From: an uncultured Christensenellaceae bacterium
GTDB taxonomy: Bacteria > Bacillota > Clostridia > Christensenellales > Aristaeellaceae
DNA: 64,000 nucleotides
Assembly (NCBI GenBank): GCA_905234985.1
Contig: CAJOJQ010000014.1
Location: 62,001-126,000, forward strand
Direction of reading: 5' to 3'
Shown: one piece after another, positions 24,173 through 33,726 of the stretch
Layout of the letters: each line of letters begins with the position of its first letter
Position numbering within the stretch: position 1 is the stretch's first letter
The notes under the pieces: model-generated
Databases searched by the model: none
What the model was told of the DNA's origin: nothing
Seen by the model: only the letters and a program-made list of their open reading frames with translations
Made by a program: the position numbers and the translations under genes

Positions 24173-25872
24173 GCCTGCGTCCCCCTTATGATTTCTTTTT
24201 CCCGAATGATCAGTTTTTCAAATTCCTCCGGCGGCAGGGGCCGGGAGAAATAATAGCCCTGCACCAGATCGCAGTCCGCTTCCTTCAGCAGCCGCAGCTG
24301 GTTTTCCGTTTCCACGCCCTCCGCCACCACGGGCACCTTCAAATACTTGGCGATGTCCATGACCAATTCCACCAGGCGGAAGTCCTTGGCGTTATGCTCG
24401 ATGTTTTTGATGAACTTCATGTCCATCTTCAGCACGTCCAGGGGCATGGCGGAAATCATGTTCAGGGAGGAATAGCCGCTGCCGAAATCGTCCATTTCAA
24501 TTTCAAAGCCGTTTTCCCGCAGGCGGCCCACCTCGTCCAGCAGTTGGGAGGCGTTGTCGGTGTAGGCCGATTCGGTCACTTCCAGCTTTAAGTTCTTGTA
24601 GTCTAGGCCGTTTTCCCGAATCAGCGCCGTCAGGTTTTGCACCAGATTGGGGTCGAACACGTCGACCCGGGACAGGTTCACGGAAACGGGGATCACCATG
24701 CCGAACTTTTCACGCCAGGCCGCGATTTGCCGGGCGGCCTCGGCCCACACGTAATTATCCACGATGCTGATTTGGCCGTTGCTCTCGAAGAGGGGAATGA
24801 AGTCTCCCGGCGGAATCATGCCCAGCTCGGGATGCTTCCAGCGGATCAGCGCCTCGGCGCTGCTCAGGCGCGGCGGGTTGCATTGGATATTGTACTTGGG
24901 CTGATAGAACACCACGAACTGCTTTTCCTGCACCGCCTGCCTCAGATCGTTCAGCAGCCGCTGGTTCAGCAGCTCGCGCACGCGCATGTCCTCGCTGTAA
25001 ATCATCAGGTGGGACTTGTATTCGCCCCGGATCATATTGCACGCCGCCCTTGCCCGGTCAAAGAGCAGGATAGGCTTCACGTCCTCCTGCCAGGGCATCA
25101 CGCCCATGCGCAGGCGGATGCTCACGTTTTCGGAAACGCCGTCCACCTTGCGCTGGAACCGGTCCAGCAGGGCCTGATAATCCTTCTGGGCCTTGCAGAA
25201 AATATCGAAGCGGTCCGCCTCGATGCGGCTGGCAATGCCCTCCGTTTCGGCTAAGAATGCGCGGATCTCGTTGCCGATGATGCGCAGCACGTTGTCGCCG
25301 AATTCCCGGCTGTTCAGCTCGTTCACGGTATGGAACTGCTCGATGTTCATGACCACCGCGTCCATGTGCCACTCGGGATGGTACAGGTGGATGCGGTTGG
25401 CGTATTCAAAGAAGAAGTTGCGGTTGTAGAGCATGGTCAGCTTGTCATGCTCGGCGGCGGAAATCAGGCGGCGGCCCTCGCTCAGCTCAATGATGCGGGA
25501 CACCCGGGCGCGGATCACCTCGTGCATATCAAAGGGCTTGGTGATAAAGTCCGCCGCGCCCATTTGCAGGGCGCGCAGCTCCGCGTCCTTTTCGGCGGTG
25601 AGCACGATGATGGGGATGCGCTGGAGGCTTTCGCTTTCATGCACATGAGAAAGCACCTGAAAGCCGTCCATCACCGGCATCATCAGATCCAGCATGATGA
25701 GGGACAGCTTGTCCTGATATTCTTCGATTTTCTGAATGGCTTCCTGGCCGTCACAGGCGTAAATCAGATCATAATAGTCTTCTAAAATCATCCCCAGCAC
25801 GTCGCGGTTGATTTCCTGGTCGTCCACGATCAGCACCAGCTGCGGCGATTTAATGTGCTTGGACTGAATCAT
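24169..25872 (-). CDS. REC - degenerate GGDEF - EAL response regulator (c-di-GMP phosphodiesterase)
   Basis: A 567-residue protein. Residues 10-130 are a receiver domain (LVLIVDDQEIN, IMLDLMMPVMDGF with the phospho-Asp, and KPFD). Residues 140-295 are a GGDEF-like domain whose signature reads EADRF instead of GGDEF, so cyclase activity is unlikely. Residues 310-560 are an EAL domain with the catalytic set intact: SAEALIRWKHP, NLSRVD, LEVTES, DDFGSGYSSL, DMKFI, VAEGVETENQL, QGYYFSRPL. It should hydrolyse c-di-GMP under phosphorelay control, coupling nutrient sensing to motility or adhesion. The SD GGGGGAG lies 10 nt before the ATG. Confidence 0.93.
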   Translation of the reverse strand: MIQSKHIKSPQLVLIVDDQEINRDVLGMILEDYYDLIYACDGQEAIQKIEEYQDKLSLIMLDLMMPVMDGFQVLSHVHESESLQRIPIIVLTAEKDAELRALQMGAADFITKPFDMHEVIRARVSRIIELSEGRRLISAAEHDKLTMLYNRNFFFEYANRIHLYHPEWHMDAVVMNIEQFHTVNELNSREFGDNVLRIIGNEIRAFLAETEGIASRIEADRFDIFCKAQKDYQALLDRFQRKVDGVSENVSIRLRMGVMPWQEDVKPILLFDRARAACNMIRGEYKSHLMIYSEDMRVRELLNQRLLNDLRQAVQEKQFVVFYQPKYNIQCNPPRLSSAEALIRWKHPELGMIPPGDFIPLFESNGQISIVDNYVWAEAARQIAAWREKFGMVIPVSVNLSRVDVFDPNLVQNLTALIRENGLDYKNLKLEVTESAYTDNASQLLDEVGRLRENGFEIEMDDFGSGYSSLNMISAMPLDVLKMDMKFIKNIEHNAKDFRLVELVMDIAKYLKVPVVAEGVETENQLRLLKEADCDLVQGYYFSRPLPPEEFEKLIIREKEIIRGTQA

Positions 25873-25910
25873 ATCGGATTGCTCCCCCTTTAGTTTGTTA
25901 GGAGTTTTAT

Positions 25911-26018
25911 GAGAGAGTTGAGAGTTTAGAGTTGAGAGTTGAGATGATATAGTCTGCGATTTTTGATGTCTGAAAAATATAAACTATATAAATCTCAACT
26001 CTCCACTCTCAACTCTCC
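25911..26018. repeat. Heptamer-armed inverted repeat, copy E (GAGAGTT class)
   Basis: The left arm is GAGAGTT 7-mers with one TTTAGAGTT variant, followed by TGATATAGTCTG. The inner right end is AAACTATATAAAT, followed by CTCAACT/CTCCACT units. It ends 9 bp from the stop codon of the hybrid kinase at 26027 and lies 39 bp upstream of the GGDEF-EAL start. Confidence 0.9.
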
Positions 26019-26026
26019 ACTTTCCG

Positions 26027-27529
26027 TCAATCGTGCTTCTCTTTATGTTCGGGTACAAGATGCCTTAAGTTGTCGAACAGCACGTCCGGGTCCACGGGCT
26101 TGGCCATGTGAGCGTTCATGCCCGCCTCCAGGGAATTGCGCACGTCCTCGTCGAAGGCGTTGGCGGTGAGGGCCAAAATGGGTATCGTTTTGGCGTCGGG
26201 CCGGTTCTGATCCCGGATGATGCGGGTGGCGTCCAGGCCGTCCATCACCGGCATGCGCAGGTCCATCAAAATGGCGTCGTAGGTGCCGGGCTTGCTTCGC
26301 GTGAACATGTCCACCGCCACCGAACCGTTTTCAGCCCGGTCGGAGGAAATGCCCTCCAGGTCCAGCAGGTCGGCCACGATTTCGGCGTTCAGGTCGATAT
26401 CCTCCACGATCAGCACCTTGAGGCCCGCCAGGTTGGTTTCTCCCCCGGCGTTTTCCGTCCCCGGCTCCGGCGCTTTCTCCTCTTTCCGGCCGGAAGCTTT
26501 CAGCCGCACGGTGAGGGTGAAGGTGCTGCCCTGGCCCTTTTTGCTTTCCACGGCGATGCCGCCGCCCATCATTTCCGTTACCCGTTTGGACAGGGCCAGG
26601 CCCAGCCCGCTGCCGCTGAAACGGTTGGTATTGCTGGCATCCCCGATGGTGAAGGGGGTGAACAGGTTCGGCATCAGGTTTTTATCAATGCCGACGCCCG
26701 TATCGGCGATGGTGAAGCGCAGCTCCCGGTCCGGGCCTTGGGACACTGTCTGCTCCACGGTGAAGGTGACGCTGCCGGGGGCGGGGGTGAACTTCACCGC
26801 GTTGCCCAGCACGTTCAGCAGGGCGTGCTTGAGCATGGTTTCGTCGCCCACGTAGTAGTCGTCCAAATCATCGGCAAAGCGGCTTTCGTAGGTCAGGCCC
26901 TTTTCCTCGCAGCGGTTCTTGGTGATGATGCCGGCCAGCTCCAAGGTTTTCCGAAGGGAGAATTCTTCTTCTTTTAACGTTAGGCTGCCTGCCTCGATGG
27001 AGCTCATATCCAGGATATTGTTGATCATATCCAGCAGGTGCCTGGCGCTGTCGCCCACCTTTTCCAGCTGGGTACGGGTTTCCGCCGGCAGGTCGGGGTT
27101 TTGCAGGGCCAGGGCGTCCAGGCCCATGATGGCGTTCAGCGGCGTGCGCATTTCATGGCTCATGCTGGAAAGGAAGGTGGATTTCACCCGGCTGCTTTCC
27201 CTGGCGACCCGCAGATCGGCTTCCAGCCGTTCATTTTTCTGAATGCGGTTGGTGATCCGCTGGAGCACATTGAAAATGATGAACACGAAAATGCTGCCGC
27301 CGAACAGAATGCCGGAAACGATGATGTCCGGGTGGCCGAAAATGCCGACGGCCAAATAGCCCAGCAGGAACATCACCAGCAGAAGGATCGGCACATGCAG
27401 AAGCTGACGCTCTTTTTTCCAATTGCTGTCTTTTATCAGGCGAAGTTCATAACGGATATAGCTGAAAATATTATAGACCATCAGGGCGCTGCCCGCATAG
27501 ACCATTCCGTAAACGAGCCAATCCGGCAC
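26027..27529 (-). CDS. Membrane hybrid histidine kinase with one receiver domain
   Basis: 500 residues if begun at GTG 27529, which has GGAGGGGG 7 nt upstream. The track start at 27595 has no SD and lies only about 7 nt after the predicted transcription start. Three to four membrane segments fill residues 1-105 (LVYGMVYAGSALMVYNIF, PILLLVMFLLGYLAVGIF, IVSGILFGGSIFVFIIFNVL). A coiled coil leads to HisKA (FLSSMSHEMRTPLNAIMG), HATPase ([22 protein letters not shown]) and REC ([25 protein letters not shown]). There is no extracellular sensor domain, so it senses in the membrane. The kinase core is a close paralog of those at 20261 and 30330. Confidence 0.9.
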   Translation of the reverse strand: MPDWLVYGMVYAGSALMVYNIFSYIRYELRLIKDSNWKKERQLLHVPILLLVMFLLGYLAVGIFGHPDIIVSGILFGGSIFVFIIFNVLQRITNRIQKNERLEADLRVARESSRVKSTFLSSMSHEMRTPLNAIMGLDALALQNPDLPAETRTQLEKVGDSARHLLDMINNILDMSSIEAGSLTLKEEEFSLRKTLELAGIITKNRCEEKGLTYESRFADDLDDYYVGDETMLKHALLNVLGNAVKFTPAPGSVTFTVEQTVSQGPDRELRFTIADTGVGIDKNLMPNLFTPFTIGDASNTNRFSGSGLGLALSKRVTEMMGGGIAVESKKGQGSTFTLTVRLKASGRKEEKAPEPGTENAGGETNLAGLKVLIVEDIDLNAEIVADLLDLEGISSDRAENGSVAVDMFTRSKPGTYDAILMDLRMPVMDGLDATRIIRDQNRPDAKTIPILALTANAFDEDVRNSLEAGMNAHMAKPVDPDVLFDNLRHLVPEHKEKHD

Positions 27530-27609
27530 TGTGAAGCCCCCTCCGTGAACGATATATCGAACGCCGCTCCATGAGAGGCACTCAAAGAAGCGCATACGAA
27601 TCCATCTCT

Positions 27610-27638
27610 ATTATAATGGATTATTTTGCGAATGGCAA
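27610..27638 (-). promoter_or_regulatory. Promoter for the membrane hybrid kinase
   Basis: TTGCCA and TATAAT on the minus strand are separated by 17 bp. Transcription would start about 75 nt upstream of the GTG start, supporting that start over the track start. Confidence 0.65.
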
Positions 27639-27669
27639 GCCAGATTTCGCATTTTCCTCCATTTTGCCC

Positions 27670-27698
27670 TTTTCATTCCGCCCGTTTTCCGCTATAAT
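27670..27698 (+). promoter_or_regulatory. Promoter upstream of the repeat-rich leader of the MFS gene
   Basis: TTTTCA and TATAAT are separated by 17 bp. It is followed at 27726-27743 by GGAGGCGCAATTCCATG, an SD plus ATG that opens a frame of only about 10 codons. The real MFS start is 370 bp further on, beyond a block of hairpins. Confidence 0.5.
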
Positions 27699-27743
27699 GG
27701 AAAAAAGCCCCTTTACACGGAACCCCGGAGGCGCAATTCCATG

Positions 27744-27774
27744 GTTACCATTCACCCTACGGGTTCATGGTAAC
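27744..27774. repeat. Short inverted repeat at the edge of the hairpin-rich block
   Basis: GTTACCATTCACCC and GGGTTCATGGTAAC pair across a 3-nt loop with two mismatches. GTTACCATTCA resembles the outer arm GTAACCATTCA of the element at 54142. A second hairpin (GGGCGGGTATG / CATACCCCCC) follows directly. Confidence 0.65.
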
Positions 27775-27802
27775 GCGCGGGCGGGTATGGCATACCCCCC
27801 GC

Positions 27803-27906
27803 GTATCCGCAGCCTCAAAGGTCGCAACTCCCCTTCATGGGGAGATTGCTCCCTTTCGGCTGATCTCACCGCCGATGAGATTCCCGCCGCAGGCGGTCAT
27901 CAGCGG
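27803..27906 (+). repeat. Three-hairpin dispersed element, copy 1
   Basis: A 104-bp block beginning GTATCCGCAGCCTCAA. It matches the reverse complement of 36808-36909 over its whole length, including TTCGGCTGAT and TCACCGCCGAT. Hairpin 1 is GCAACTCCCC-TTCAT-GGGGAGATTGC. Hairpin 2 is TCGGC...GCCGA. Hairpin 3 is CCGCCGATGA...TCATCAGCGG with an inner CCGCC-GCA-GGCGG. Stem bases differ between the copies but remain paired. The rest of 27907-28112 holds further hairpins (GACCGGC/GCCGGTC, GGGGGAG/TTCCCCC) and no gene. Confidence 0.82.
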
Positions 27907-28112
27907 TTCGTCCCCCCGCTCTCGCTTCGCTCCCGGGCGGAAAAACCGCAAGGAATGTTTTCCTAACGGAAAACCCCGCCCGACCGGCAGAGCCGGTCGA
28001 TACGATTATAGTCGGGGGAGTTCCCCCGCCCCCCCCCTCCGCTGAAATGCTGCTTGACTGTTATCAAGATACATGAATAGTAACATTCCATGCCGGAAAC
28101 GGACAGAAAAGG

Positions 28113-29318
28113 ATGAAGTTCGTGCAGAAAAATTACCGCAAAACCCTGCAGGCCTGCTATTTGGGCATTATCACCCAGGCCATCGCCGCCAATTTCGCGC
28201 CCCTTCTGTTTTTGAAATTCCACACGGACTGGAGCATCGCCCTGGGCCAGATCGCCCTGATCCCCTCGGTGTTTTTTCTCACCCAGCTGTTGGTGGACGT
28301 GTTCTGCGCCCGCTTTGTGGACCGGATCGGCTACCGCCGCAGCATCGTGCTGTCGCAGATATTGGTCGGCCTGGGTCTGGCGGGGCTGGCCTTTGTGCCC
28401 GATTGGATGGGCAGCCCCTTCGCGGGGGTCATGATCTGCGTGGTGATTTACGCCGTGGGCAGCGGGCTGATCGAGGTGCTGGTCAGCCCCATCGTGGAGG
28501 CCTGCCCCTTCGAGCATAAGGACGCGGTGATGAGCCTGCTGCATTCCTTCTACTGCTGGGGCTGCGTGGGCGTGATCCTGCTGTCCACCCTGTTTTTCGC
28601 CGTTTTCGGCGTGGAAAGCTGGCGGTGGATGGCCTGCGCGTGGGCGCTGGTGCCCCTGTACAACGTGTTCAATTTCGCCGTGTGCCCCATCGAGCGCCTG
28701 ACCGAGGAAGGGAAGGGCATGACCCTTTCTCAGCTGTTCAAAAGGCCGGTGTTCTGGACGGCCCTGCTGCTGATGGTGTGCGCCGGGGCCAGCGAGCTTG
28801 CCATGGCCCAGTGGGCCTCCGCCTTCACCGAAGCGGCCCTGGGCTTTTCCAAAACCGTGGGCGATCTGGCCGGACCCTGCCTGTTCGCCGTCACCATGGG
28901 CTTAAGCCGGGTGATTTACGGCAAATACGGACCGAAGATGAATCTGAGCAAGTTCATGATCGGCTCCGGCGTGCTGTGCCTGTGCTGCTATCTGCTGGCG
29001 AGCCTGTCCCAAAACCCCGTGCTGTGCCTGATCGGGTGCGTGTGCTGCGGCTTTTCCGTGGGCATCATGTGGCCCGGCACCATCAGCATCACTTCGCCCC
29101 GCCTGCCCAGCGGCGGCACGGCGCTGTTCGCCATGCTGGCCATGGCGGGGGATTTGGGCGGCGCGGTGGGTCCCAGCCTCGTGGGCGCTGTCACCCAGCG
29201 GGCGGGGGATAACCTCCAGTCCGGCATGCTGGTGGGCAGCGTGTTTCCCCTGGTGCTGGTGGCGGCGCTGATTTTGCTGAACCGGAAAGCTTCATCCATT
29301 CATGCTTCGGAGGAATGA
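28113..29318 (+). CDS. MFS transporter
   Basis: A 401-residue major facilitator carrier with about 12 membrane segments. RFVDRIGYRRSIVLSQ (residues 70-85) is the loop 2-3 MFS signature (D-R-x-G-x-R-R). The second half starts near ALLLMVCAGASELAMAQW and contains GPLVGAVTQ-like helix ends. The EVLVSPIVEACPFEHKDAVMSLLHSFYCWG block resembles the fucose-permease/sugar-porter-like branch, so a sugar or metabolite substrate is plausible but unproven. The start is ATG 28113 (AAAAGG adjacent); GTG 28122 has better SD spacing. The TctC-type gene follows after 4 bp. Confidence 0.87.
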   Translation: MKFVQKNYRKTLQACYLGIITQAIAANFAPLLFLKFHTDWSIALGQIALIPSVFFLTQLLVDVFCARFVDRIGYRRSIVLSQILVGLGLAGLAFVPDWMGSPFAGVMICVVIYAVGSGLIEVLVSPIVEACPFEHKDAVMSLLHSFYCWGCVGVILLSTLFFAVFGVESWRWMACAWALVPLYNVFNFAVCPIERLTEEGKGMTLSQLFKRPVFWTALLLMVCAGASELAMAQWASAFTEAALGFSKTVGDLAGPCLFAVTMGLSRVIYGKYGPKMNLSKFMIGSGVLCLCCYLLASLSQNPVLCLIGCVCCGFSVGIMWPGTISITSPRLPSGGTALFAMLAMAGDLGGAVGPSLVGAVTQRAGDNLQSGMLVGSVFPLVLVAALILLNRKASSIHASEE

Positions 29319-29322
29319 TTTT

Positions 29323-30315
29323 ATGAAGAAAATTGCGGCTTTGCTTCTGGCGCTCCTGCTGGTTTTCAGCCTTTGCTCCGCCTTTTCGGAGGAATGGGAA
29401 TTTGACCGCGGCGTGACCATCGTGTGCCCCTGGGGCCTGAACGGCGGCGCGGACAGCACCATCCGGCCCATGAGCGAATTGCTGACGGAATATTTGGGCG
29501 TGCCCGTGGAGGTGCGCAACGAAACGGGCGAAAGCGGCGTGGTGGGCGCTTCCTACGCCTATGCCCAGCCCGCCGACGGCTATACCTTCCTGCTGGGCAC
29601 CCAAAGCCTGTACATCCAGGATTTATTGGGCAAAATGGATTTTGATTTCAAGGACGAATTTGAATGCGAAGTGATCCTGGTACACTCCATCAACCTGTTG
29701 GCCGGTTCCCGGCAGCAGATGGAAAAGTACGGCGTCGGCTCCTTTTCCGATCTGCGGGCTTACGTTGCCGCACACCCGGGCGAAGTGTCCGTGGGCATGC
29801 AGTCCGCCGTGGGCGTGGACGGCCTGTGCTTTGAAATCGCCACCGAGGGCCTGGCCCTGAACCGGGTGGCTTACGATTCCGGCGACGATGTGAACCGTGA
29901 TTTGGCGGAGGGCCTGGTGGACCTGGCCGTGGGCGGCTACGACGATATGAGCGAGCAGATCTAGGCGGGCAACGTGACGCCCTTGCTGCTGTTCTGCGAA
30001 CACCGCGTTTCCATCCTGCCCGACTGCGAATGCACCGCCGAAATAGGCATTGATAGCTATGCCGGACCCTGGCGCGCCATCTTCGCCAAAAAAGGCACGC
30101 CCCAGGCTGCCGTCGACGCCATTGTGGAGGCGGTGGAGGCCTGCCGCAGGGACGCCACCTGGCAGGGCTTCGTCATGAACGCCGCCTATGACCAGCGCGA
30201 GATTCCCACCCCCGGCACGGAAACCCAGCGCTTCTGCTTAGGGGAATATCAGGAACTGAGGGACTATCTGCTGAAACAGGCCAAACTGGTGAAGGATTAC
30301 GACGAGCTTAAGTAG
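29323..30315 (+). pseudogene. TctC/Bug-family substrate-binding protein with in-frame TAG
   Basis: A signal peptide (MKKIAALLLALLLVFSLCSAFS) and a TctC-type domain (VTIVCPWGLNGGADSTIRPMSELL, VRNETGESGVVGASYAYAQPADGYTFLLG) run to codon 213, where ATC-TAG-GCG interrupts. The same frame then continues with the normal C-terminal lobe (SYAGPWRAIFAKKGTPQAAVDAIVEAVE) to TAG at 30315, for a total of 331 codons, the usual family length. A single C-to-T change (CAG to TAG) would explain it. TctC proteins bind tricarboxylates or other small acids outside the cell; no TctAB membrane genes are nearby. Here it may serve the sensor kinase 14 bp downstream. It may be a null allele or a readthrough product. 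Confidence 0.85.
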
Positions 30316-30329
30316 TCAGGGGGGCGAAC

Positions 30330-33300
30330 ATGAAGGAAGCAAAACGGTTTCAGGGCATGCGGCTGGCGGCGCTGCTGCTGTGCCTCATCCTGGCGTTTCC
30401 CATGGCCGCGCGGGCGGAAAACGAAAAGACCGTGCGCGTGGGCTGGTACGAATCGCCCTTCAACCAGACCGACCCTTACGGACGGCGCTCGGGCTACGCC
30501 TATGAGTATCAGCAGAAGATCGCCGCGTATACCGGCTGGCGCTACGAGTACGTGTACGGAAGCTGGCCGGACCTGATGCAGATGCTGACCGACGGCGAAA
30601 TCGACCTCATGAGCGACTTTTCCTATACCGTGGGCCGGGCCAGGAGCATCCTCTATTCCATGGTGCCCATGGGCGCGGAGGAATACTACGTGTTCGTTTC
30701 CTCCGCCCGTCACAGCGGCATCGATTCCACGGATTATTCCACGTTCAGCGGGAAGAAATTCGGCATCAACCAGGGCAGCGTTCAGGTGAGCATGTTCCGC
30801 AACTGGGCGTCCAAAAAAGGCGTGGACGCGGAGGTGGTGGAGCTGACTGTGGGTGAAGCGGAAAACGTCGCCATGCTGGAGCGGGGCGAGGTGGACGCCC
30901 TGGTGGCTAACGACGGCTTCGGGAACAGCGACACCCTGCTGCCCGTGTGCAAGATCGGCTCCTCGGACTTTTACTTCGCCGTGAGCAAGACCCGGCCGGA
31001 ACTGCTGGCAGAGCTGGACGCCGCTATGCTCAAAATTCAGGAGGAAAACGCCTATTACAACCAGCAGCTCCAGGAAAAGTATTTCGGCTATTCCGGCTCC
31101 ACCATGTACCTGGCGGAAAACGAATTGAACTGGCTTTCGGGTCACGGCGCGATTCGGGTGGGCTATCGGGACAACTATTTGGCTTTCTGCGCCAAGGATC
31201 AGGCCACGGGGGAGCTGACGGGCGCGCTGAAGGAGTTTCTTTTCCAGGCCTCCCGCTGCATGCAGAACGCGGAAATCGTGTTTGAACCCGTGGCCTTTTC
31301 CTCCACCGCGGACGCCCTGGAGGCCATGAACCGGGGGGAAATCGACTGCGTGTTTCCCGTGAACTTCTCCGCTTATGACGCGGAGGAAAAGGACGTGCTG
31401 ACCACGGTGCCCCTGATGCAGAGCGAAATGTACGCCGTGGTGCGCTCCGCCGCCCTGCGGGATTTCTCCATGGAAAGCGAGGTCAGGGCCGTCATCAACG
31501 AGGGCAACCCCAGCTACGAAGCCTTTTTGATGGATCATTTTCCGGGCTGGACCCGGGTTTACGTAAAGGACATCGCCGCCTGCCTCAAGGCGGTGGCGGA
31601 AGGAAAAGCGGACTGCGTGATCGTGAGCAATTACCGCATCAACAGCGTGGCCGATTGGCTGGATCAGTACAATCTTTCCACCGTCACCACGGGCGTAGCC
31701 ATGAACTCCTATTTCGCCATCAGCCGGGAGAACAGCGCCCTGTACGCCATCCTGAACAAGGCCATCAACCTTGTGCCCGCCTCCGCGCTCAACGCCGCCT
31801 TAGCGTCCTATTCCTACGGGGAGCAGCAAATCACCTTTGCCCGGTTCATCCGGGAACACTTCGTCTCCGTCCTGATTGCCGCCGGGATCGTTGTGGCCGC
31901 CATCCTGGCCCTGCTGCTGCGCAGCGTGCGTTCGGAAAAAAAGACCCGGGAAGCCATGGGCCGCATCGCCGAGCTGAACACCACCCTGTCCGACAGCCAG
32001 CAGAAGCTCAAAGAGGCCCTGGCGGCGTCGGAACAGGCCAGCCGCGCCAAAACCAGCTTCCTTTCCAATATGAGCCATGAGATCAGAACGCCCATGAACG
32101 CCATCATCGGCCTGGACAGCATCGCCCTGCGGGATCAGGATTTAGCCCCCCACACACGGGAGCAGCTGGAAAAGATCGGCTCCAGCGCCAAGCATCTGCT
32201 GGGCATCATCAACGATATTCTGGACATGAGCCGCATCGAGTCCGGTCGCATGGCGCTGAAAGAGGAGGAATTCGGCTTCCGGGATTTCCTGGATCAGATC
32301 AACGTGATGATCAACGGCCAGTGCGTGGACAAGGGGCTGCGCTTTGCGTGCGACATCATCGGCCATACGGAGGATTATTACGTCGGCGACGATATGAAGC
32401 TCAAGCAGGTACTCATCAATATTTTGGGCAACGCCGTGAAATTCACCCCCGCTCCCGGCTCGGTCACGTTCAGCGTGGAGCAGATCAGGCGCTTTGAGCA
32501 GCACTGCATGCTCCGCTTTATCATCCGGGATACCGGCATCGGCATGAGCAAGGATTATATTCCCAAGATTTTTGAAGCCTTCTCCCAGGAAAACGACGGC
32601 TCCAGCACCAAATACGGCAGCACGGGCCTTGGCATGGCGATCACCAAGAGCATCGTAAGCATGATGAACGGCGAAATCGAGGTGGACAGCGAAAAAGGCA
32701 AGGGATCCACCTTCACCGTCACCGTTACCCTGAAAGTATCAGCCCGCAGCGAAAAAGACCACCGGGAGCTGATTCCGGCGGGGATGCGCGCCCTGGTGCT
32801 GGACGACGACGCGGTGGCCTGCGAACATGAACAGCTGGTGGCGGACGCCGTGGGCATTCAGGCCGATACGGTGAGAACCGGAGAAGCCGCCCTGCGCATG
32901 ATCCGGGAAAAGAGGGAAGTGGGCCAGCCCTATCAGCTGGTGCTGACCGATTACTTGATGCCCGGCATGGACGGCCTGGCGTTTACCCGCGAATTGCGGA
33001 AGATGGACGGCGGCGAAACGGGCGTGATCCTGCTCACCGGCTACGATTGGGAGGACAAACAGGAGGAAGCGCAGGCCGCCGGGGTGGACGTGATTCTTTC
33101 CAAGCCGCTGTTCAAGGACAACCTGATTCACAGCGTCCAGAACATTCTGCTCCAGCGGGAAAAGGCGGAGGACGCCGTGCAAAGTCAGCCTGCGGCGGAG
33201 GGTCAGGCCATCCACGCGCTGGAGGGCTGCCGCATCCTGGTGGTGGAGGATATGGAGCTGAACGCGGAAATCCTGATGGACTTGCTGGAAATGGAAAGCA

Positions 33301-33608
33301 TCCAGTCTGAACACGCGGAAAACGGGCAAATCGCCGTGGATATGTTCAGCGGCCACCCGGCGGGGTACTACGACGCCATCCTGATGGACGTGCGCATGCC
33401 GGTGATGAACGGCCTGGAGGCCACCCGCGCCATCCGCGCCCTGGAACGGCCGGACGCCAGGGAAATCCCCATCATCGCCATGACCGCCAACGCCTTCGAC
33501 GAGGACGTGCAGCATTCCCTCCAGGCGGGCATGGACGCCCACCTTTCCAAGCCCGTGGAGCCGGATCAGCTGTATGAAACCCTGGAACAGATGATTCACC
33601 ACAAATAA
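30330..33608 (+). CDS. BvgS-like hybrid kinase: two SBP_bac_3 domains, HK, two receivers
   Basis: A 1092-residue sensor. A signal peptide (residues 1-30) is followed by two tandem family-3 solute-binding domains: residues 35-255 ([35 protein letters not shown]) and 265-500 ([37 protein letters not shown]). A membrane segment follows ([21 protein letters not shown]), then a coiled coil, HisKA ([18 protein letters not shown]), HATPase ([17 protein letters not shown]), REC1 ([21 protein letters not shown]) and REC2 ([24 protein letters not shown]). The C-terminal 600 residues are nearly the same as in the permease-kinase at 20261, so the signalling core has been recombined with a different sensor. 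The ligand is probably an amino acid or small acid. Confidence 0.93.
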   Translation: MKEAKRFQGMRLAALLLCLILAFPMAARAENEKTVRVGWYESPFNQTDPYGRRSGYAYEYQQKIAAYTGWRYEYVYGSWPDLMQMLTDGEIDLMSDFSYTVGRARSILYSMVPMGAEEYYVFVSSARHSGIDSTDYSTFSGKKFGINQGSVQVSMFRNWASKKGVDAEVVELTVGEAENVAMLERGEVDALVANDGFGNSDTLLPVCKIGSSDFYFAVSKTRPELLAELDAAMLKIQEENAYYNQQLQEKYFGYSGSTMYLAENELNWLSGHGAIRVGYRDNYLAFCAKDQATGELTGALKEFLFQASRCMQNAEIVFEPVAFSSTADALEAMNRGEIDCVFPVNFSAYDAEEKDVLTTVPLMQSEMYAVVRSAALRDFSMESEVRAVINEGNPSYEAFLMDHFPGWTRVYVKDIAACLKAVAEGKADCVIVSNYRINSVADWLDQYNLSTVTTGVAMNSYFAISRENSALYAILNKAINLVPASALNAALASYSYGEQQITFARFIREHFVSVLIAAGIVVAAILALLLRSVRSEKKTREAMGRIAELNTTLSDSQQKLKEALAASEQASRAKTSFLSNMSHEIRTPMNAIIGLDSIALRDQDLAPHTREQLEKIGSSAKHLLGIINDILDMSRIESGRMALKEEEFGFRDFLDQINVMINGQCVDKGLRFACDIIGHTEDYYVGDDMKLKQVLINILGNAVKFTPAPGSVTFSVEQIRRFEQHCMLRFIIRDTGIGMSKDYIPKIFEAFSQENDGSSTKYGSTGLGMAITKSIVSMMNGEIEVDSEKGKGSTFTVTVTLKVSARSEKDHRELIPAGMRALVLDDDAVACEHEQLVADAVGIQADTVRTGEAALRMIREKREVGQPYQLVLTDYLMPGMDGLAFTRELRKMDGGETGVILLTGYDWEDKQEEAQAAGVDVILSKPLFKDNLIHSVQNILLQREKAEDAVQSQPAAEGQAIHALEGCRILVVEDMELNAEILMDLLEMESIQSEHAENGQIAVDMFSGHPAGYYDAILMDVRMPVMNGLEATRAIRALERPDAREIPIIAMTANAFDEDVQHSLQAGMDAHLSKPVEPDQLYETLEQMIHHK

Positions 33609-33693
33609 AAACAAATCACTCTATTCCGAGAGGAATATCGGTCAGAAGAAGCGGATAAGCGAGTGAAAAAAATACTACGACAACTGGGCAATA

Positions 33694-33726
33694 AACCGAC
33701 CGGAGCAATCCGGCCGGTTTTCGTTT
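33694..33726 (+). terminator. Terminator after the BvgS-like kinase
   Basis: AACCGACCGG / CCGGCCGGTT with loop AGCAAT (one A-C mismatch), then TTTCGTTT. It reaches the stop codon of the convergent DNA glycosylase gene. Confidence 0.8.

Noticed and set aside
27529-27595. Track start of the hybrid kinase at 27595
   Set aside because: No SD, only about 7 nt from the predicted transcription start, and a well-placed GTG with GGAGGGGG lies 66 nt downstream.
27803-27906. Three-hairpin element as a riboswitch for the downstream gene
   Set aside because: The second copy is in the opposite orientation relative to its downstream gene, so a cis-acting aptamer is unlikely unless the functional strand is antisense.
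29962-29964. TAG reassigned as a sense codon in this genome
   Set aside because: The same gene and others (for example the GT4 gene at 48489) end in TAG at normal positions, and no pyrrolysine or suppressor genes are seen here.
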